64,000 bases of DNA from the NCBI GenBank assembly GCA_002297645.1, contig DBMH01000098.1, positions 56,035 to 120,034 on the forward strand. The letters run 5' to 3'. Shown here in pieces: positions 14,984-25,064 of the stretch. Every line of letters begins with the position of its first letter. The stretch's first letter is position 1. Origin of the DNA: Rhodanobacteraceae bacterium UBA703. Lineage in GTDB: Bacteria > Pseudomonadota > Gammaproteobacteria > Xanthomonadales > Rhodanobacteraceae. Position numbers and translations under genes: made by a program. The notes beneath the pieces were generated by a model. That model was not told the origin of the DNA. It searched no databases and saw nothing but the letters and a program-made list of their open reading frames with translations.

Positions 14984-16732
14984 TTGATCAGCGTTGAACG
15001 CACGTTCTACGAGAAGTTTCCGCGGCTTGCCGAAGGCAAGGCGCGTGCGTTCTCGCTGCCGGTCGTCGGACTGCTGCGCAGGATCGCCTGCGAGGAACGC
15101 ATCAACACGATGCTCAGCGGAGGCGAGTCGCTGAGCGGTTTCGAGTTCATCGACTTCGCGCTGCACGAGCTGAACATCCGCTACGAGGTCGCCAACACCG
15201 ACCGCGAGAACATCCCTTCGGAAGGGCGCGTCGTCATCGTCGCCAACCATCCGCTCGGTGCGATGGACGCGCTGACCCTGATCCAGCTCGTGGGCTCCGT
15301 TCGGCGCGACGTCAAGATCCTCGCCAACGACATACTCCTGAAACTCGAGCCGCTGGCGCCGTTGTTTCTGCCGGTGCCCGTGTTCGGCGGCAACGGCATG
15401 AGCGCGATGCGCGAGGCCTATCGCGCGCTCGAGCGCGAGGAGGCCGTCATCGTGTTCCCGGCGGGAGAAGTCTCGCGCATGAGCTCGAAGGGCGTGCGCG
15501 ACCTCGGTTGGTCGACCGGCTTCGCGCGCCTCGCCCTGAAGACCGGCGCGCCGGTCTTGCCGGTGCACATCGCCGCACGCAATTCGCCGATGTTCTACGG
15601 CGTGTCGATGCTGGCCAAGCCGCTGGGCATGCTGCTGCTCGCGCGCGAGATGTTCGGCGCATCGAATTCGCGCATCGAGTTCCAGGTCGGCGAAATGGTG
15701 ACGGCCGAGACGCTGATGCAGTCGAAGCTCGACGTCGACGGCATTGCCAGGCACATGCGCCGGCACGTCTATCGGCTCGCGCGCCGGCGTCCGACCGTGT
15801 TCCCCACCTCCGCCGCCGTTGCGCATCCGGAGCCGCTCGAGGCCGTGCGCCGCGCGCTGGATGCCGCGGAAGTGCTCGGCAGCACCAGCGACGGGAAGCA
15901 GATCCTGCTGCTCGACGCTACCCCGGACAATCCGGCCCTGCGCGAAATCGGACGGCTGCGCGAACTGTCGTTCCGCCGCGTCGGCGAAGGGACCGGAGCC
16001 CGCCGCGACCTCGATCGCTACGACGCGTGGTACCGCCATGTCGTTCTCTGGGACGAGCCGTCCCGGACCATCGTCGGGGCCTACCGGCTGGGTGAGGCGG
16101 GTCCGATCCTGCGCGAGCGCGGCCTCGACGGCCTGTACTCGGCCAGCCTGTTCGACTACGCGCCGGAAGCGTCGGCCTTCCTGCCGGAGGCCGTCGAGCT
16201 CGGCCGCAGCTTCGTGCATCCGGCCTGGTGGGGATCGCGCAGCCTCGACTACCTCTGGCAGGGAATCGGGGCCTACCTGCGCACGCGGCCGGACGTGCGC
16301 TATCTGTTCGGGCCGGTCAGCCTCAGCGCGATGCTCCCGCTCGAAGCGCGTGAGTGGATCGTGCACTACCACGGTCACTACTTCCGCGACGGCGACCGGC
16401 TGGCGCGGGCGCGCAATCCTTTCGTCATCTCCCGCGAGGCGGCCGAGGCGGCGAACGCCGACTGGGCCGGGCGCTCGCCGGGCGAGGGGCTGAGCCTCCT
16501 GAAGCAGCGCCTGGCGGGAATGAAGGCACAGCTGCCGACGCTCTACCGCCAGTACGCGGACCTGTGCGAGCCCGCTGGCGTTCGATTCCTCGACTTCGGC
16601 GTCGATCCGGCCTTCGGCGGCTGTGTCGACGGTCTGGTGCGGCTGGACCTGGCCTACCTGAAGCCGGTCAAGCGCGCGCGCTACATCGACGGGGCGCGCG
16701 GACCTGCTGCATCGCAGCAGAATTCATCCTGA
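14984..16732 (+). CDS. Two-domain acyltransferase resembling OlsF (ornithine/amino-acid lipid synthase)
   Basis: A 582-residue protein with two acyltransferase parts. Residues 1-260 form a PlsC/hemolysin-type O-acyltransferase: NHPLGAMD at about 88-95 is the histidine-aspartate block, and FPAGEVSRMSSKG lies near 157. Residues 270-540 resemble the OlsB-type N-acyltransferase (GNAT): RELSFRRVGEG, ELGRSFVHPAWWGSRSLDYLW. This order matches OlsF of Serratia, which makes ornithine lipids in one polypeptide. The head group cannot be read from sequence. The start is TTG at 14984 with GGGGAGA upstream; the nearby ATG at 14977 is out of frame. A dyad and terminator follow. Confidence 0.85.
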   Translation: MISVERTFYEKFPRLAEGKARAFSLPVVGLLRRIACEERINTMLSGGESLSGFEFIDFALHELNIRYEVANTDRENIPSEGRVVIVANHPLGAMDALTLIQLVGSVRRDVKILANDILLKLEPLAPLFLPVPVFGGNGMSAMREAYRALEREEAVIVFPAGEVSRMSSKGVRDLGWSTGFARLALKTGAPVLPVHIAARNSPMFYGVSMLAKPLGMLLLAREMFGASNSRIEFQVGEMVTAETLMQSKLDVDGIARHMRRHVYRLARRRPTVFPTSAAVAHPEPLEAVRRALDAAEVLGSTSDGKQILLLDATPDNPALREIGRLRELSFRRVGEGTGARRDLDRYDAWYRHVVLWDEPSRTIVGAYRLGEAGPILRERGLDGLYSASLFDYAPEASAFLPEAVELGRSFVHPAWWGSRSLDYLWQGIGAYLRTRPDVRYLFGPVSLSAMLPLEAREWIVHYHGHYFRDGDRLARARNPFVISREAAEAANADWAGRSPGEGLSLLKQRLAGMKAQLPTLYRQYADLCEPAGVRFLDFGVDPAFGGCVDGLVRLDLAYLKPVKRARYIDGARGPAASQQNSS

Positions 16733-16754
16733 TGTTACAAATTCGTCATCAATC

Positions 16755-16777
16755 GCTGTTAAACTACGGTTAACAGC
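16755..16777. promoter_or_regulatory. Dyad GCTGTTAA-N7-TTAACAGC
   Basis: A perfect 8-bp inverted repeat with a 7-bp spacer lies immediately before the terminator of the acyltransferase gene and 134 bp before the Oar-type receptor. Its AT-rich arms and short spacer are typical of an operator, but no cognate regulator is encoded beside it. Confidence 0.4.
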
Positions 16778-16779
16778 TG

Positions 16780-16808
16780 GCCGGACCGACGAGGGTCCGG
16801 CTGTTTTT
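16780..16808 (+). terminator. Terminator after the OlsF-like gene
   Basis: GCCGGACC (16780-16787) pairs with GGTCCGGC (16794-16801) and is followed by TGTTTTT. Confidence 0.75.
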
Positions 16809-16910
16809 GGGGCCACAGAAGTTCGCCATGAGGGCCTCCCCCGACGGGGAGAGGGCCAGTGGCTACTTTCGTGTCAGCAGTCTTCAGATGCATTTGAGGA
16901 ATCAGCAGCA

Positions 16911-19900
16911 ATGAACAAGCCACTCCGGATGCGAGTCCTGCCGTGGGCCATCGCTTCGCTCTTCGTGATGTCGAACGCGATCGCGCAGAATACGTCGTCC
17001 TCGATCAGCGGCCGCATCGTCGATGCCGGCGGCAAGCCGGTCGCCGGCGCGACGGTCGAGATCCTCCACGCGCCATCGGGCACCTCGCGCACGGTCGTCA
17101 CCGACGCGAACGGTCGCTATGCGGCGCAGGGCCTGCGCGTCGGCGGTCCGTTCGAGGTCAAGGCCTCGGGTGACCACGGCGAGAAGGCCGAGCAGAACGA
17201 CGTCTACCTGAAGCTGGCCGAAGACACCACGCTGAACCTCACGGTCGGTGCCGGCGCCGTGACCGAACTCAGCGGCGTGACCGTGGTCGCCGCTGCTCCG
17301 GGCTCGACCTTCCAGGCCGACAACAAGGGCATCAGCACGAACCTGTCGCAGCGTGACCTGGTCGCGCTGCCGCAGCCGGACCGCTCGATCCAGAACGTGG
17401 TGCGCGCCGATCCGCGCATCGTCGTCACCGACCGCGACCGCGGCGCGTTCTCGGCGATGGGCCAGAACTTCCGCTACAACTCGATCACGGTCGACACCGT
17501 CAATGCCGGCGACCCGTTCGGCCTCAACGACAACGGCCTGCCGACCAAGGGCTCGCCGATCTCGCCGGACGCGATCGAGGAGTACAACATCTCGACCGCC
17601 AACTACGACGTCTCGCAGCGTCGTGGCGTCGGTGCGTCCGTCAACGCCGTGACCAAGAGCGGCACGAACGAGTTCCACGGTTCGGCGTACTACTCCTATA
17701 CGAACGCCGACGACCTCACCGGCGAGAACCAGGCCGGCAACAAGTGGACCGGCTGGAGCAGCAAGAGCACCTATGGCGCCACGCTGGGTGGCCCGATCCT
17801 CAAGGACACGCTGTTCTTCTTCCTGTCCTACGAGGAGAGCAAGAACAAGGCGCCGGGCGCGGTGTGGGGACCGGAAGGCTCGGGCCTGACCAACATCGTG
17901 CGTGGCCTGACGCAGGAGCAGGTCGACCAGATCGTCCGCACGGCGGCGGGTTACGGCATCGATGCCGGCGGCCTCCAGGCGTCGAACGTCGACCTCAGCA
18001 GCAAGCGCCTGCTGGCCAAGATCGACTGGAACATCAATGACGCCCATCGCCTCAGCTTCCGCGCCAGCCGCACCCAGGAAGACGAGCCGATCATCGTGGC
18101 CGGTTCCGCCACGCGCCTGAACCTGTCGAGCAACTGGTACCTGTTCGACAAGTCGAACAACAGCTTCGCGCTGAGCCTGTACGACGACTGGTCCGACACG
18201 TTCTCGACCGAGGCCTCGATCGGCTACAACAAGTTCGACCAGACCCGCGGCCCGCTCAACGGCAAGGGCGCGCCGGAAATCACCGTGCGCACGACCGGCC
18301 AGGATTCCGGCACCAGCGTCGTGCTCGGCACCGAATACAGCAGCCAGGCCAACATCCTCGGCGTGAAGACCTGGAACGGCTACTTCGCCGGCAACTGGTT
18401 CCTCGGCGACCACACCGTCAAGGCGGGTATCGATTTCCAGAAGGACGCCTACTACAACCTGTTCCTGCAGCGCTACTACGGCACCTACGAGTTCAACTCG
18501 ATCGACGACTTCATCTCGGGTACGTACCGCCGTTACCGCCTGGCCGAGCCGGCCCCGGGCTACTCGCTGGACAACGTCGCCGCGGTGTACGACATGCGCC
18601 AGTACGGCCTGTTCCTGCAGGACACCTGGCAGGTCACCGACCGTCTTTCGCTGCAGTACGGCGTGCGCTACGACATCCCGCACATGACGCCGGCTCCGAC
18701 GTACAACCCCTGCGTCGCCGCCGCTCCCGGCACGACCGGCAACTTCGGCCCGTGCGGCCTGCAGGCGTCGACCAGCAATCCGAGCGCGGCCGTCGGCGGT
18801 TACGGCATCAAGAACACCGACCGCATCAGCGGCGGCGTCCTGCAGCCGCGCCTCTCGTTCAACTACGCGTTCGACACCGAGCGCATGATGCAGCTGCGTG
18901 GCGGTATCGGCCTGTTCATCTCGAACACGCCGGGCGTCTGGCTGGCCAATCCGTACTCGAACAACGGTGTCGCCGCCACGACCTACGACGTCAACCGCCT
19001 GCGCACCCCGGATGATCCGGCGTTCAGCGGCGACCCGAACCATCAGAACGTTCCGGGCGGCGCCGTCACGACGCCGGGCCTCGGCCGCTCGCAGATGAGC
19101 GTGGACCTCGTCGACAAGAACTTCCAGCTGCCGACCGTCACCAAGTACACCCTCGGCTTCGATCACGAGCTGCCGTGGATGGGCCTGGTCGCGACCGCCG
19201 ACTACGAGCGTCTCGACGTCAACAAGGCCGTCTGGTACCAGAACCTCAACCTCGGTGCGCCGACGGGTACCCTGCCGGATGGCCGCTTCAGCTACGCCAA
19301 GAATCCGAATGCGGCCCCGGGCAGCAGCAACACCTCGCGCTGGAACGCCAATCCCTCGTTCGGCAACGTCGTCTACCTGACGAACACCAGCAAGGGCGGT
19401 TCCGAAGCGTTGACGCTGTCGTTGAAGAAGCCGTTCGCCGACGACTGGTCGGCCATGCTCGGCTTCACGATGAGCCGCGCGACGGAAGTCAACCCGGGTA
19501 CCTCCAGCGTGGCGTTCTCGAGCTACCAGAACCGCGCGATGTACAACCCGAACGCGGCCGAGGAGTCGACCTCGAACTACTCCATCCCGCGCCGCGTGAT
19601 CGCGTCGCTGAGCTGGCAGCACAAGTTCTTCGGCGACTACGCGACCCAGGTCAGCGCGTTCTTCGACGGCCACTCCGGCGCGCCGTACAGCTGGGTGTTC
19701 GGCAACGACGCGAACGGCGACAGCCTCGCCCGCGACCTCGCCTACATCCCGAACGGCATCAACGACGTGGTCTTCGCCGGCAACTCGACGGCCGATCAGC
19801 GCCAGCAGTTCATGGACTACATCAACAACGACCAGTACCTGAGCAAGTACAAGGGTCGCGTGTTCAAGCGCAACGGTGCGCGCGCTCCGTGGATCAACCA

Positions 19901-20210
19901 GATCGACCTGACCTTCCGCCAGGAGATCCCGGGCTTCATGGCCGGCCACAAGGGCGAGCTGCGCTTCGACATCTTCAACCTCGGCAACCTGATCAACGAC
20001 AAGTGGGGCGTCGAGCGCCGTGCGGACTTCCCGCTGACGCGCAACCTCGCCGACTTCGGCGGCGTCGATCCGGCGACGGGCAAGTACATCTACAACATCG
20101 ACCAGCAGGTCAAGGGCGGCACGTACTCGCCGACCACCCTGCCGGTGAACGAGTCGTTCAATCCGTCGCAGCGCTGGTCGGTTCTGGTGACCGCCCGCTA
20201 CACGTTCTGA
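16911..20210 (+). CDS. Oar-type TonB-dependent outer membrane receptor
   Basis: A 1099-residue outer-membrane protein. A signal peptide (residues 1-25, cleavage after SNAIAQ) is followed by a carboxypeptidase-regulatory-like/CNA-B type Ig domain (SSISGRIVDAGGKPVAGATV, residues 31-110), a plug region from about 125 (TVVAAAPGST, LSQRDLVALPQPDRSIQ) and a long beta-barrel ending in aromatic YTF. This is the Oar architecture, named for the Myxococcus adhesion/developmental protein. In Xanthomonadales several paralogues are usual, and an Oar homologue is linked to secretion or maturation of extracellular proteases. The substrate is not evident here. Its base composition matches the neighbours. A strong terminator follows. 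Confidence 0.92.
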   Translation: MNKPLRMRVLPWAIASLFVMSNAIAQNTSSSISGRIVDAGGKPVAGATVEILHAPSGTSRTVVTDANGRYAAQGLRVGGPFEVKASGDHGEKAEQNDVYLKLAEDTTLNLTVGAGAVTELSGVTVVAAAPGSTFQADNKGISTNLSQRDLVALPQPDRSIQNVVRADPRIVVTDRDRGAFSAMGQNFRYNSITVDTVNAGDPFGLNDNGLPTKGSPISPDAIEEYNISTANYDVSQRRGVGASVNAVTKSGTNEFHGSAYYSYTNADDLTGENQAGNKWTGWSSKSTYGATLGGPILKDTLFFFLSYEESKNKAPGAVWGPEGSGLTNIVRGLTQEQVDQIVRTAAGYGIDAGGLQASNVDLSSKRLLAKIDWNINDAHRLSFRASRTQEDEPIIVAGSATRLNLSSNWYLFDKSNNSFALSLYDDWSDTFSTEASIGYNKFDQTRGPLNGKGAPEITVRTTGQDSGTSVVLGTEYSSQANILGVKTWNGYFAGNWFLGDHTVKAGIDFQKDAYYNLFLQRYYGTYEFNSIDDFISGTYRRYRLAEPAPGYSLDNVAAVYDMRQYGLFLQDTWQVTDRLSLQYGVRYDIPHMTPAPTYNPCVAAAPGTTGNFGPCGLQASTSNPSAAVGGYGIKNTDRISGGVLQPRLSFNYAFDTERMMQLRGGIGLFISNTPGVWLANPYSNNGVAATTYDVNRLRTPDDPAFSGDPNHQNVPGGAVTTPGLGRSQMSVDLVDKNFQLPTVTKYTLGFDHELPWMGLVATADYERLDVNKAVWYQNLNLGAPTGTLPDGRFSYAKNPNAAPGSSNTSRWNANPSFGNVVYLTNTSKGGSEALTLSLKKPFADDWSAMLGFTMSRATEVNPGTSSVAFSSYQNRAMYNPNAAEESTSNYSIPRRVIASLSWQHKFFGDYATQVSAFFDGHSGAPYSWVFGNDANGDSLARDLAYIPNGINDVVFAGNSTADQRQQFMDYINNDQYLSKYKGRVFKRNGARAPWINQIDLTFRQEIPGFMAGHKGELRFDIFNLGNLINDKWGVERRADFPLTRNLADFGGVDPATGKYIYNIDQQVKGGTYSPTTLPVNESFNPSQRWSVLVTARYTF

Positions 20211-20234
20211 CGCGATCGGGTCGTGATGCACGCA

Positions 20235-20267
20235 GAACGGCCGGCTTTTGCCGGCCGTTCTTTTTTT
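20235..20267 (+). terminator. Strong rho-independent terminator after the Oar-type gene
   Basis: A perfect 11-bp stem GAACGGCCGGC/GCCGGCCGTTC with a TTTT loop is followed by seven T. Confidence 0.92.
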
Positions 20268-20348
20268 GGGAGGACCGCTTGACCGGCGACACCGGCTTTG
20301 GCCATCGTGACGTCCCCAGATACCGAAGAACGAAGACCAAGGAATCGC

Positions 20349-21740
20349 ATGGAGCAGAGCATCGCGTCACCCACCAAGTTCAGCGCACGCATCTCGCCGG
20401 CCGCCGGCGGGCTGGACGTGCTTTCGCGCCATGAGGTCGCGCGACTGCGCGATGCCGGTACCGGCGGCCTGCACGAGTTGCTGAGGCGCTGCGCGCTGGC
20501 GGTGCTGACCCAGGGCAGCGCCACCGACGACGCCCGTGCCCTGCTGGATCGCTATCCCGATTTCGACATCCAGATCCTGCAGCAGGACCGCGGCGTCAAG
20601 CTCGAGCTCAAGAACGCGCCCGCCGATGCCTTCGTCGACGGCCAGATGATCCGAGGCGTCAACGAACTGCTGTTCGCGGTCGTGCGCGACATCGTCTATG
20701 TCGCCACGCAGATGGAGGCCGGCAGCTTCGATCTCGAGGACTCTCCCGGTATCACGCATGCGGTCTTCGAGATCCTGCGCAATGCCCGCGTGCTGCGTCC
20801 CAACGTCGACCCGAACCTCGTCGTCTGCTGGGGCGGCCACTCCATCGGTCGCGACGAATACCTGTACACCAAGCGTGTCGGTTACGAGCTCGGCCTGCGC
20901 GCGTTCGACATCTGCACCGGTTGCGGCCCCGGCGCGATGAAGGGGCCCATGAAGGGCGCGACCATCGCGCACGCGAAGCAGCGCCGGCGCACCAACCGCT
21001 ACATCGGCATCACCGAGCCGGGCATCATCGCGGCCGAGTCGCCGAACCCGATCGTCAACAATCTCGTGATCATGCCGGACATCGAGAAGCGCCTCGAGGC
21101 CTTCGTCCGCGTCGCGCACGCGATCATCGTGTTCCCGGGCGGCGTCGGCACGGCCGAGGAGATCCTCTACCTGCTCGGCATCCTGCTGCATCCGGACAAT
21201 GCCGACCTGCCGTTCCCCCTGATCTTCACCGGGCCGCGCGAGTCCGCCGCATATTTCGAGCAGATCGACCGCTTCCTGCGCCTCGCGCTCGGCGATCAGG
21301 TGGCGCAGCGCTACCGGATCGTCGTCGACGATCCCGGCGAGGTCGCGCGCCTCGTGCGCAAGGGCATCGAGCGCGTGCGCACGTACCGGCTGGACAGCAA
21401 GGACGCCTTCTTCTTCAACTGGGGGCTCCACGTCGAGCGCGAGTTCCAGGTTCCGTTCAGGCCGACGCACGAGGCGATGGCGGCGCTGAACCTGCATCGC
21501 GACCAGCCACCGCACCGCCTCGCGGCGGATCTGCGCAGGGCGTTCTCGGGCATCGTCGCGGGCAACGTGAAGGAAGAGGGCATGCGCGCGATCGAGAAGA
21601 ACGGTCCGTTCGTGATCGACGGGGACCGCGACATCATGCAGGCGCTGGATGCGTTGCTGGCGAGCTTCGTCGAGCAGCAGCGCATGAAGCTGCCGGGTTC
21701 ACGCTACGTGCCCTGCTATCGCGTCAACAACGCTTCGTGA
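20349..21740 (+). CDS. ppnN: Nucleotide 5'-monophosphate nucleosidase, PpnN (LOG family)
   Basis: A 463-residue homologue of E. coli PpnN (YgdH), which hydrolyses purine and pyrimidine nucleoside monophosphates to base and ribose 5-phosphate and, in E. coli, is stimulated by (p)ppGpp. An N-terminal domain of about 140 residues (RHEVARL, VKLELKNAPADAFVDG) precedes the LOG core, with WGGHSI, TGCGPGAMKGPMKGA and the signature PGGVGTAEE near residue 262. A C-terminal PpnN-specific domain completes the length. ATG at 20349 has AAGGA upstream. The gene stands alone between a terminator and a 320-bp gap. Confidence 0.95.
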   Translation: MEQSIASPTKFSARISPAAGGLDVLSRHEVARLRDAGTGGLHELLRRCALAVLTQGSATDDARALLDRYPDFDIQILQQDRGVKLELKNAPADAFVDGQMIRGVNELLFAVVRDIVYVATQMEAGSFDLEDSPGITHAVFEILRNARVLRPNVDPNLVVCWGGHSIGRDEYLYTKRVGYELGLRAFDICTGCGPGAMKGPMKGATIAHAKQRRRTNRYIGITEPGIIAAESPNPIVNNLVIMPDIEKRLEAFVRVAHAIIVFPGGVGTAEEILYLLGILLHPDNADLPFPLIFTGPRESAAYFEQIDRFLRLALGDQVAQRYRIVVDDPGEVARLVRKGIERVRTYRLDSKDAFFFNWGLHVEREFQVPFRPTHEAMAALNLHRDQPPHRLAADLRRAFSGIVAGNVKEEGMRAIEKNGPFVIDGDRDIMQALDALLASFVEQQRMKLPGSRYVPCYRVNNAS

Positions 21741-22060
21741 CTTTCCCGGCCGGCGCACGGTGCTTCAAGCCCGTGCGCGGCAGCGGATTCCGGAGAGAGG
21801 GGCGATGGACGGAGCCGTCGAGGGCGAACCGGCTTCATGCCGGAGAATTGGCCATCCTTGGCGACCCCGCCGTCCCGCCTGGCAGCACTTCTCACGAAGG
21901 ACGACCGCGGCAGGTAGCGTCAACGGGGAGGGAGATCGGCCTGCCGCGGCCGCTGCGAATACTAGGGGCGGGCGGCTGCGGTTCAATGGCCGCCGACGTA
22001 AAATTCGATGAAGAAGTGTTTAGTTCCGCCAAGTCCGTCTTCGCTTCGCGGCGAACGGAA
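21741..22060. other. Intergenic stretch without recognised gene
   Basis: About 320 bp between ppnN and the tRNA-Asn terminator. The small open frames here have no recognisable similarity. I see no promoter or structured element except the terminator at its right edge. Confidence 0.5.
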
Positions 22061-22090
22061 ACGAAAAAGGGCCGCATCGCTGCGGCCCTT
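22061..22090 (-). terminator. Terminator of tRNA-Asn
   Basis: AAGGGCCGCA/TGCGGCCCTT, a perfect 10-bp stem with a TCGC loop. On the minus strand it lies just downstream of tRNA-Asn and continues into TTTCGT. Confidence 0.85.
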
Positions 22091-22100
22091 TCTCTTTGTG

Positions 22101-22177
22101 TGGCGCCCGAAGTTGGACTCGAACCAACGACCCCCTGATTAACAGTCAAGTGCTCTAACCGGCTGAGCTATTCGGGC
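22101..22177 (-). tRNA. tRNA-Asn (GTT)
   Basis: A complete 77-nt cloverleaf read on the minus strand: acceptor GCCCGAA/TTCGGGC, the D-arm with AGCTCAGCCGGTTAGAGC, the anticodon loop CTGTTAA (anticodon GTT), TTCGAGTCC in the T-arm, and an encoded CCA end. The terminator is ten bases downstream. Confidence 0.97.
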
Positions 22178-22238
22178 GAGCCGCATATTCTGTTGAGACT
22201 CGGGTCTCTCGTCAAGCGTTCTTTTCGATCCGATGCAT

Positions 22239-22796
22239 TCAGCCGGTGGCGCGCAGGCAGGTCGCGGCCTGCGCGGCGCTGGGCGTGCCGTTTCGCACGC
22301 GCCCGGTGTTGCTGATCACGAGCAACGTGGCTCCGGCCGTGCCGGCGGCCCGGTCGCAGACCGTCAGGCTCAGGTTCGTGCCCCCCGCGCTTCCGTCCGG
22401 CTGGTAGCCGATGCGCAGGCGGCCGGTCGAGGTGACGATCGCCACGCCGGCGGGCTGCGCCTGGGCGACCGACAGGAGCGGCTCGTCGCCGCTGCGTTCG
22501 CGGTCGTTGTCGAGATCGGCGAATACGATCCAGCCGTGCTGCCATTGCGTGGAGTGGCTGCAGGTCCATTGATCGGCGCTCGGACAGACGACGACGGGCA
22601 CGCTGCGCCCGATCGCGGCGAGGCGTGCCTGGCTGAGCGCCACGTTCAGCGCGCTGCGGGCAGTTCGCGTCTGGGTCCTGCCGAACAGGCCCGCGTAGGA
22701 GGGGCTGGCGAGGGCGAGCAGGGTCGCGAGGATCGCGATCACCATCAGTGCTTCGATCAGGGTGAAACCGTGCGAGCGGAGCATGGACTTCTGCAT
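22239..22796 (-). CDS. FimT/GspH-like type IV pseudopilin
   Basis: A 185-residue prepilin-like protein. The short leader ends in HG, followed by [20 protein letters not shown], with cleavage between Gly and Phe by prepilin peptidase and the conserved Glu at +5. The body has four cysteines, including [11 protein letters not shown] and the C-terminal ATC, fitting a disulfide-stabilised GspH/FimT globular domain. Such minor pseudopilins prime type IV pilus assembly; FimT of gammaproteobacteria has been tied to DNA uptake. It is alone here; the other minor pilins are not in the window. GGAGG ribosome site. Divergent from uvrB. Confidence 0.9.
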   Translation of the reverse strand: MQKSMLRSHGFTLIEALMVIAILATLLALASPSYAGLFGRTQTRTARSALNVALSQARLAAIGRSVPVVVCPSADQWTCSHSTQWQHGWIVFADLDNDRERSGDEPLLSVAQAQPAGVAIVTSTGRLRIGYQPDGSAGGTNLSLTVCDRAAGTAGATLLVISNTGRVRNGTPSAAQAATCLRATG

Positions 22797-22933
22797 GGTG
22801 CGCCTCCAGTTCAGGGTGTCGCCATGCTAGGTGCGCGCCTCGGGGCGGACGATGGCCGCGGGCCCTTGCCTTCTGTAGGAAAAAGACCTGGCCGTGCGCA
22901 GGAATCGCGGCCGGGAGGCCGGGCCCCGGCCGC

Positions 22934-22939
22934 TATAAT
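22934..22939 (+). promoter_or_regulatory. -10 box of uvrB
   Basis: A perfect TATAAT lies 22 bp upstream of the uvrB start. No consensus -35 is visible 17 bp away and I see no LexA-type CTG-N10-CAG operator next to it, so SOS control is not supported by the sequence. Confidence 0.5.
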
Positions 22940-22961
22940 CGACGATCGACGCGGAGTACCG

Positions 22962-24983
22962 ATGTCAGAACGCTTCCAGCTCGTATCCCCGTTCAAGCCC
23001 GCCGGCGACCAGCCGGGGGCGATCGCGCGACTGACCGACGGCTTCGAGGCCGGGCTCGCGCAGCAGACGCTTCTGGGCGTCACCGGTTCCGGCAAGACGT
23101 TCACGATCGCCAACCTGGTCGAGCGCATCCAGAAGCCGACCATCGTGATGGCGCCGAACAAGACGCTGGCGGCGCAGCTCTACGGCGAGTTCAAGGAGTT
23201 CTTCCCGCACAACGCGGTTGAGTACTTCGTCAGCTACTACGACTACTACCAGCCGGAAGCCTACGTCCCGTCGAGCGACACCTACATCGAGAAGGACGCC
23301 TCGATCAACGACCACATCGAGCAGATGCGCCTGGCCGCGACGAAGGCGCTGCTGTCGCGCCCGGATTCCCTGATCGTCGCCACGGTTTCCGCGATCTACG
23401 GCCTCGGCGATCCCGAGGACTACCTCTCGATGCGCCTGATCCTCGCCCGCGGCGAGCGCATCGACCAGCGCAAGCTGATCCGCCACCTGACGGAACTCCA
23501 GTACACGCGCGGCGAGATGGAACTGCGGCGCGGCAGCTACCGCGTGCGCGGCGAGGTCATCGACGTCTTTCCCGCCGAGTCGGAAACCGAGGCGCTGCGC
23601 ATCGAGCTGTTCGACGGCGAGATCGAAAACCTCTCGCTGTTCGATCCGCTGACCGGAGCGCTGTTGCGCAAGGTTCCGCGCTACGTCGTCTACCCGAAGA
23701 CGCATTACGCGACGACGCGCGATCGCGTGCTGCACGCGATCGACACGATCAAGGAAGAGCTCAAGGAGCGTCTGGACCATCTCTACAAGGCGAACAAGCT
23801 GGTCGAGGCGCAGCGGCTGGAGCAGCGCACGCGCTTCGACGTCGAGATGATGGCCGAAGTCGGCTACTGCAACGGCATCGAGAACTATTCGCGCCACCTG
23901 ACCGGACGTGCGCCCGGCGAGCCGCCGCCGACGCTGTTCGACTACCTGCCGCCGGACGCCTTGCTCGTCGTCGACGAGTCGCACGTGACGATTCCTCAGC
24001 TCGGCGCGATGTACAAGGGCGACCGTTCGCGCAAGGAGACGCTCGTCGAGTTCGGCTTCCGCCTGCCGTCCGCGCTGGACAACCGGCCGCTGCGCTTCCA
24101 CGAATGGGAGGAGCGTGCACCGCGTACGGTATTCGTCTCGGCGACCCCGGGTACGTACGAGATCGAGAAATCGGGCGGCAACATCGTCGAGCTGGTCGTG
24201 CGTCCGACCGGCCTGATCGACCCGCGCGTGGAAGTGCGCCCGGCGCGCACGCAGGTCGACGACCTGCTCGGCGAGGCGCAGGAGCGCATCGCGCGCGGCG
24301 ATCGCGTGCTGGTCACGACGCTGACCAAGCGCATGGCCGAGAACCTGACGGAGTACCTCGAGGAGCACGGCATCCGCGTGCGCTACCTGCATTCGGACAT
24401 CGAGACGGTGGAGCGCGTCGAGATCCTGCGCGACCTGCGCCTCGGCAAGTTCGACGTGCTGGTCGGCATCAACCTGTTGCGCGAAGGCCTGGACATGCCG
24501 GAGGTGTCGCTGGTCGCGATCCTCGATGCCGACAAGGAAGGCTTCCTGCGTTCGACCGGTTCGCTGATCCAGACCATCGGCCGTGCCGCGCGCAACCTGC
24601 GCGGCACGGCCATCCTGTACGCCGACCGCGTCACGCGCTCGATGCAGGCGGCGATCGACGAGACCGACCGCCGTCGTGCGAAGCAGGTCGAGTACAACGA
24701 GGCGCACGGCATCGTGCCGAAGTCCGTCGTGCGCAAGATCACCGACGTCATGGAAGGCGCGCGCGCCGAAGGAGCCTCCGAGCGTGGCCGCGCTCGCGGG
24801 GCCGCGCGCAAGGTCGCCGAGCCGGCGGCGGACTATCGTACGCTGACGCCGGAGCAGGTCGCCGCGAAAATCAAGCAGCTCGAGGCGCAGATGTACAAGC
24901 ACGCGCAGGATCTCGAGTTCGAGGATGCCGCGCGCGTGCGCGACGAGATCCATCGCATCCGCGAGCAGGGACTGATCGGCTGA
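22962..24983 (+). CDS. uvrB: Excinuclease ABC subunit B
   Basis: DNA-damage recognition helicase of nucleotide excision repair, 673 residues. UvrA loads it at lesions and UvrC cuts next to it. Visible are Walker A GVTGSGKT near residue 39, the beta-hairpin region [21 protein letters not shown] near 90-110, the DEAD-type box VVDESH, the helicase motifs [16 protein letters not shown] and QTIGRAARN, and the C-terminal UVR motif ([22 protein letters not shown]) that contacts UvrC. The frame is open for 243 codons upstream, but family similarity starts at the ATG at 22962. Confidence 0.98.
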   Translation: MSERFQLVSPFKPAGDQPGAIARLTDGFEAGLAQQTLLGVTGSGKTFTIANLVERIQKPTIVMAPNKTLAAQLYGEFKEFFPHNAVEYFVSYYDYYQPEAYVPSSDTYIEKDASINDHIEQMRLAATKALLSRPDSLIVATVSAIYGLGDPEDYLSMRLILARGERIDQRKLIRHLTELQYTRGEMELRRGSYRVRGEVIDVFPAESETEALRIELFDGEIENLSLFDPLTGALLRKVPRYVVYPKTHYATTRDRVLHAIDTIKEELKERLDHLYKANKLVEAQRLEQRTRFDVEMMAEVGYCNGIENYSRHLTGRAPGEPPPTLFDYLPPDALLVVDESHVTIPQLGAMYKGDRSRKETLVEFGFRLPSALDNRPLRFHEWEERAPRTVFVSATPGTYEIEKSGGNIVELVVRPTGLIDPRVEVRPARTQVDDLLGEAQERIARGDRVLVTTLTKRMAENLTEYLEEHGIRVRYLHSDIETVERVEILRDLRLGKFDVLVGINLLREGLDMPEVSLVAILDADKEGFLRSTGSLIQTIGRAARNLRGTAILYADRVTRSMQAAIDETDRRRAKQVEYNEAHGIVPKSVVRKITDVMEGARAEGASERGRARGAARKVAEPAADYRTLTPEQVAAKIKQLEAQMYKHAQDLEFEDAARVRDEIHRIREQGLIG

Positions 24984-25064
24984 ACGAGTGTGTCGGCCGT
25001 CACGATTCTGTCGTGCGCGCCGGCTAGGCTTCGCGGCCATCCCTGAAGGTGGGGCCGCCCGCGC

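Noticed and set aside
16902..20231. 1109-residue ORF opposite the Oar-type receptor
   Set aside because: It is a long GC-driven shadow: rich in Arg, Val and Asp, with no family similarity, while the plus strand encodes a clear TonB receptor.
22860..22961. LexA-regulated promoter of uvrB
   Set aside because: No CTG-N10-CAG-type or other recognisable SOS box next to the TATAAT.
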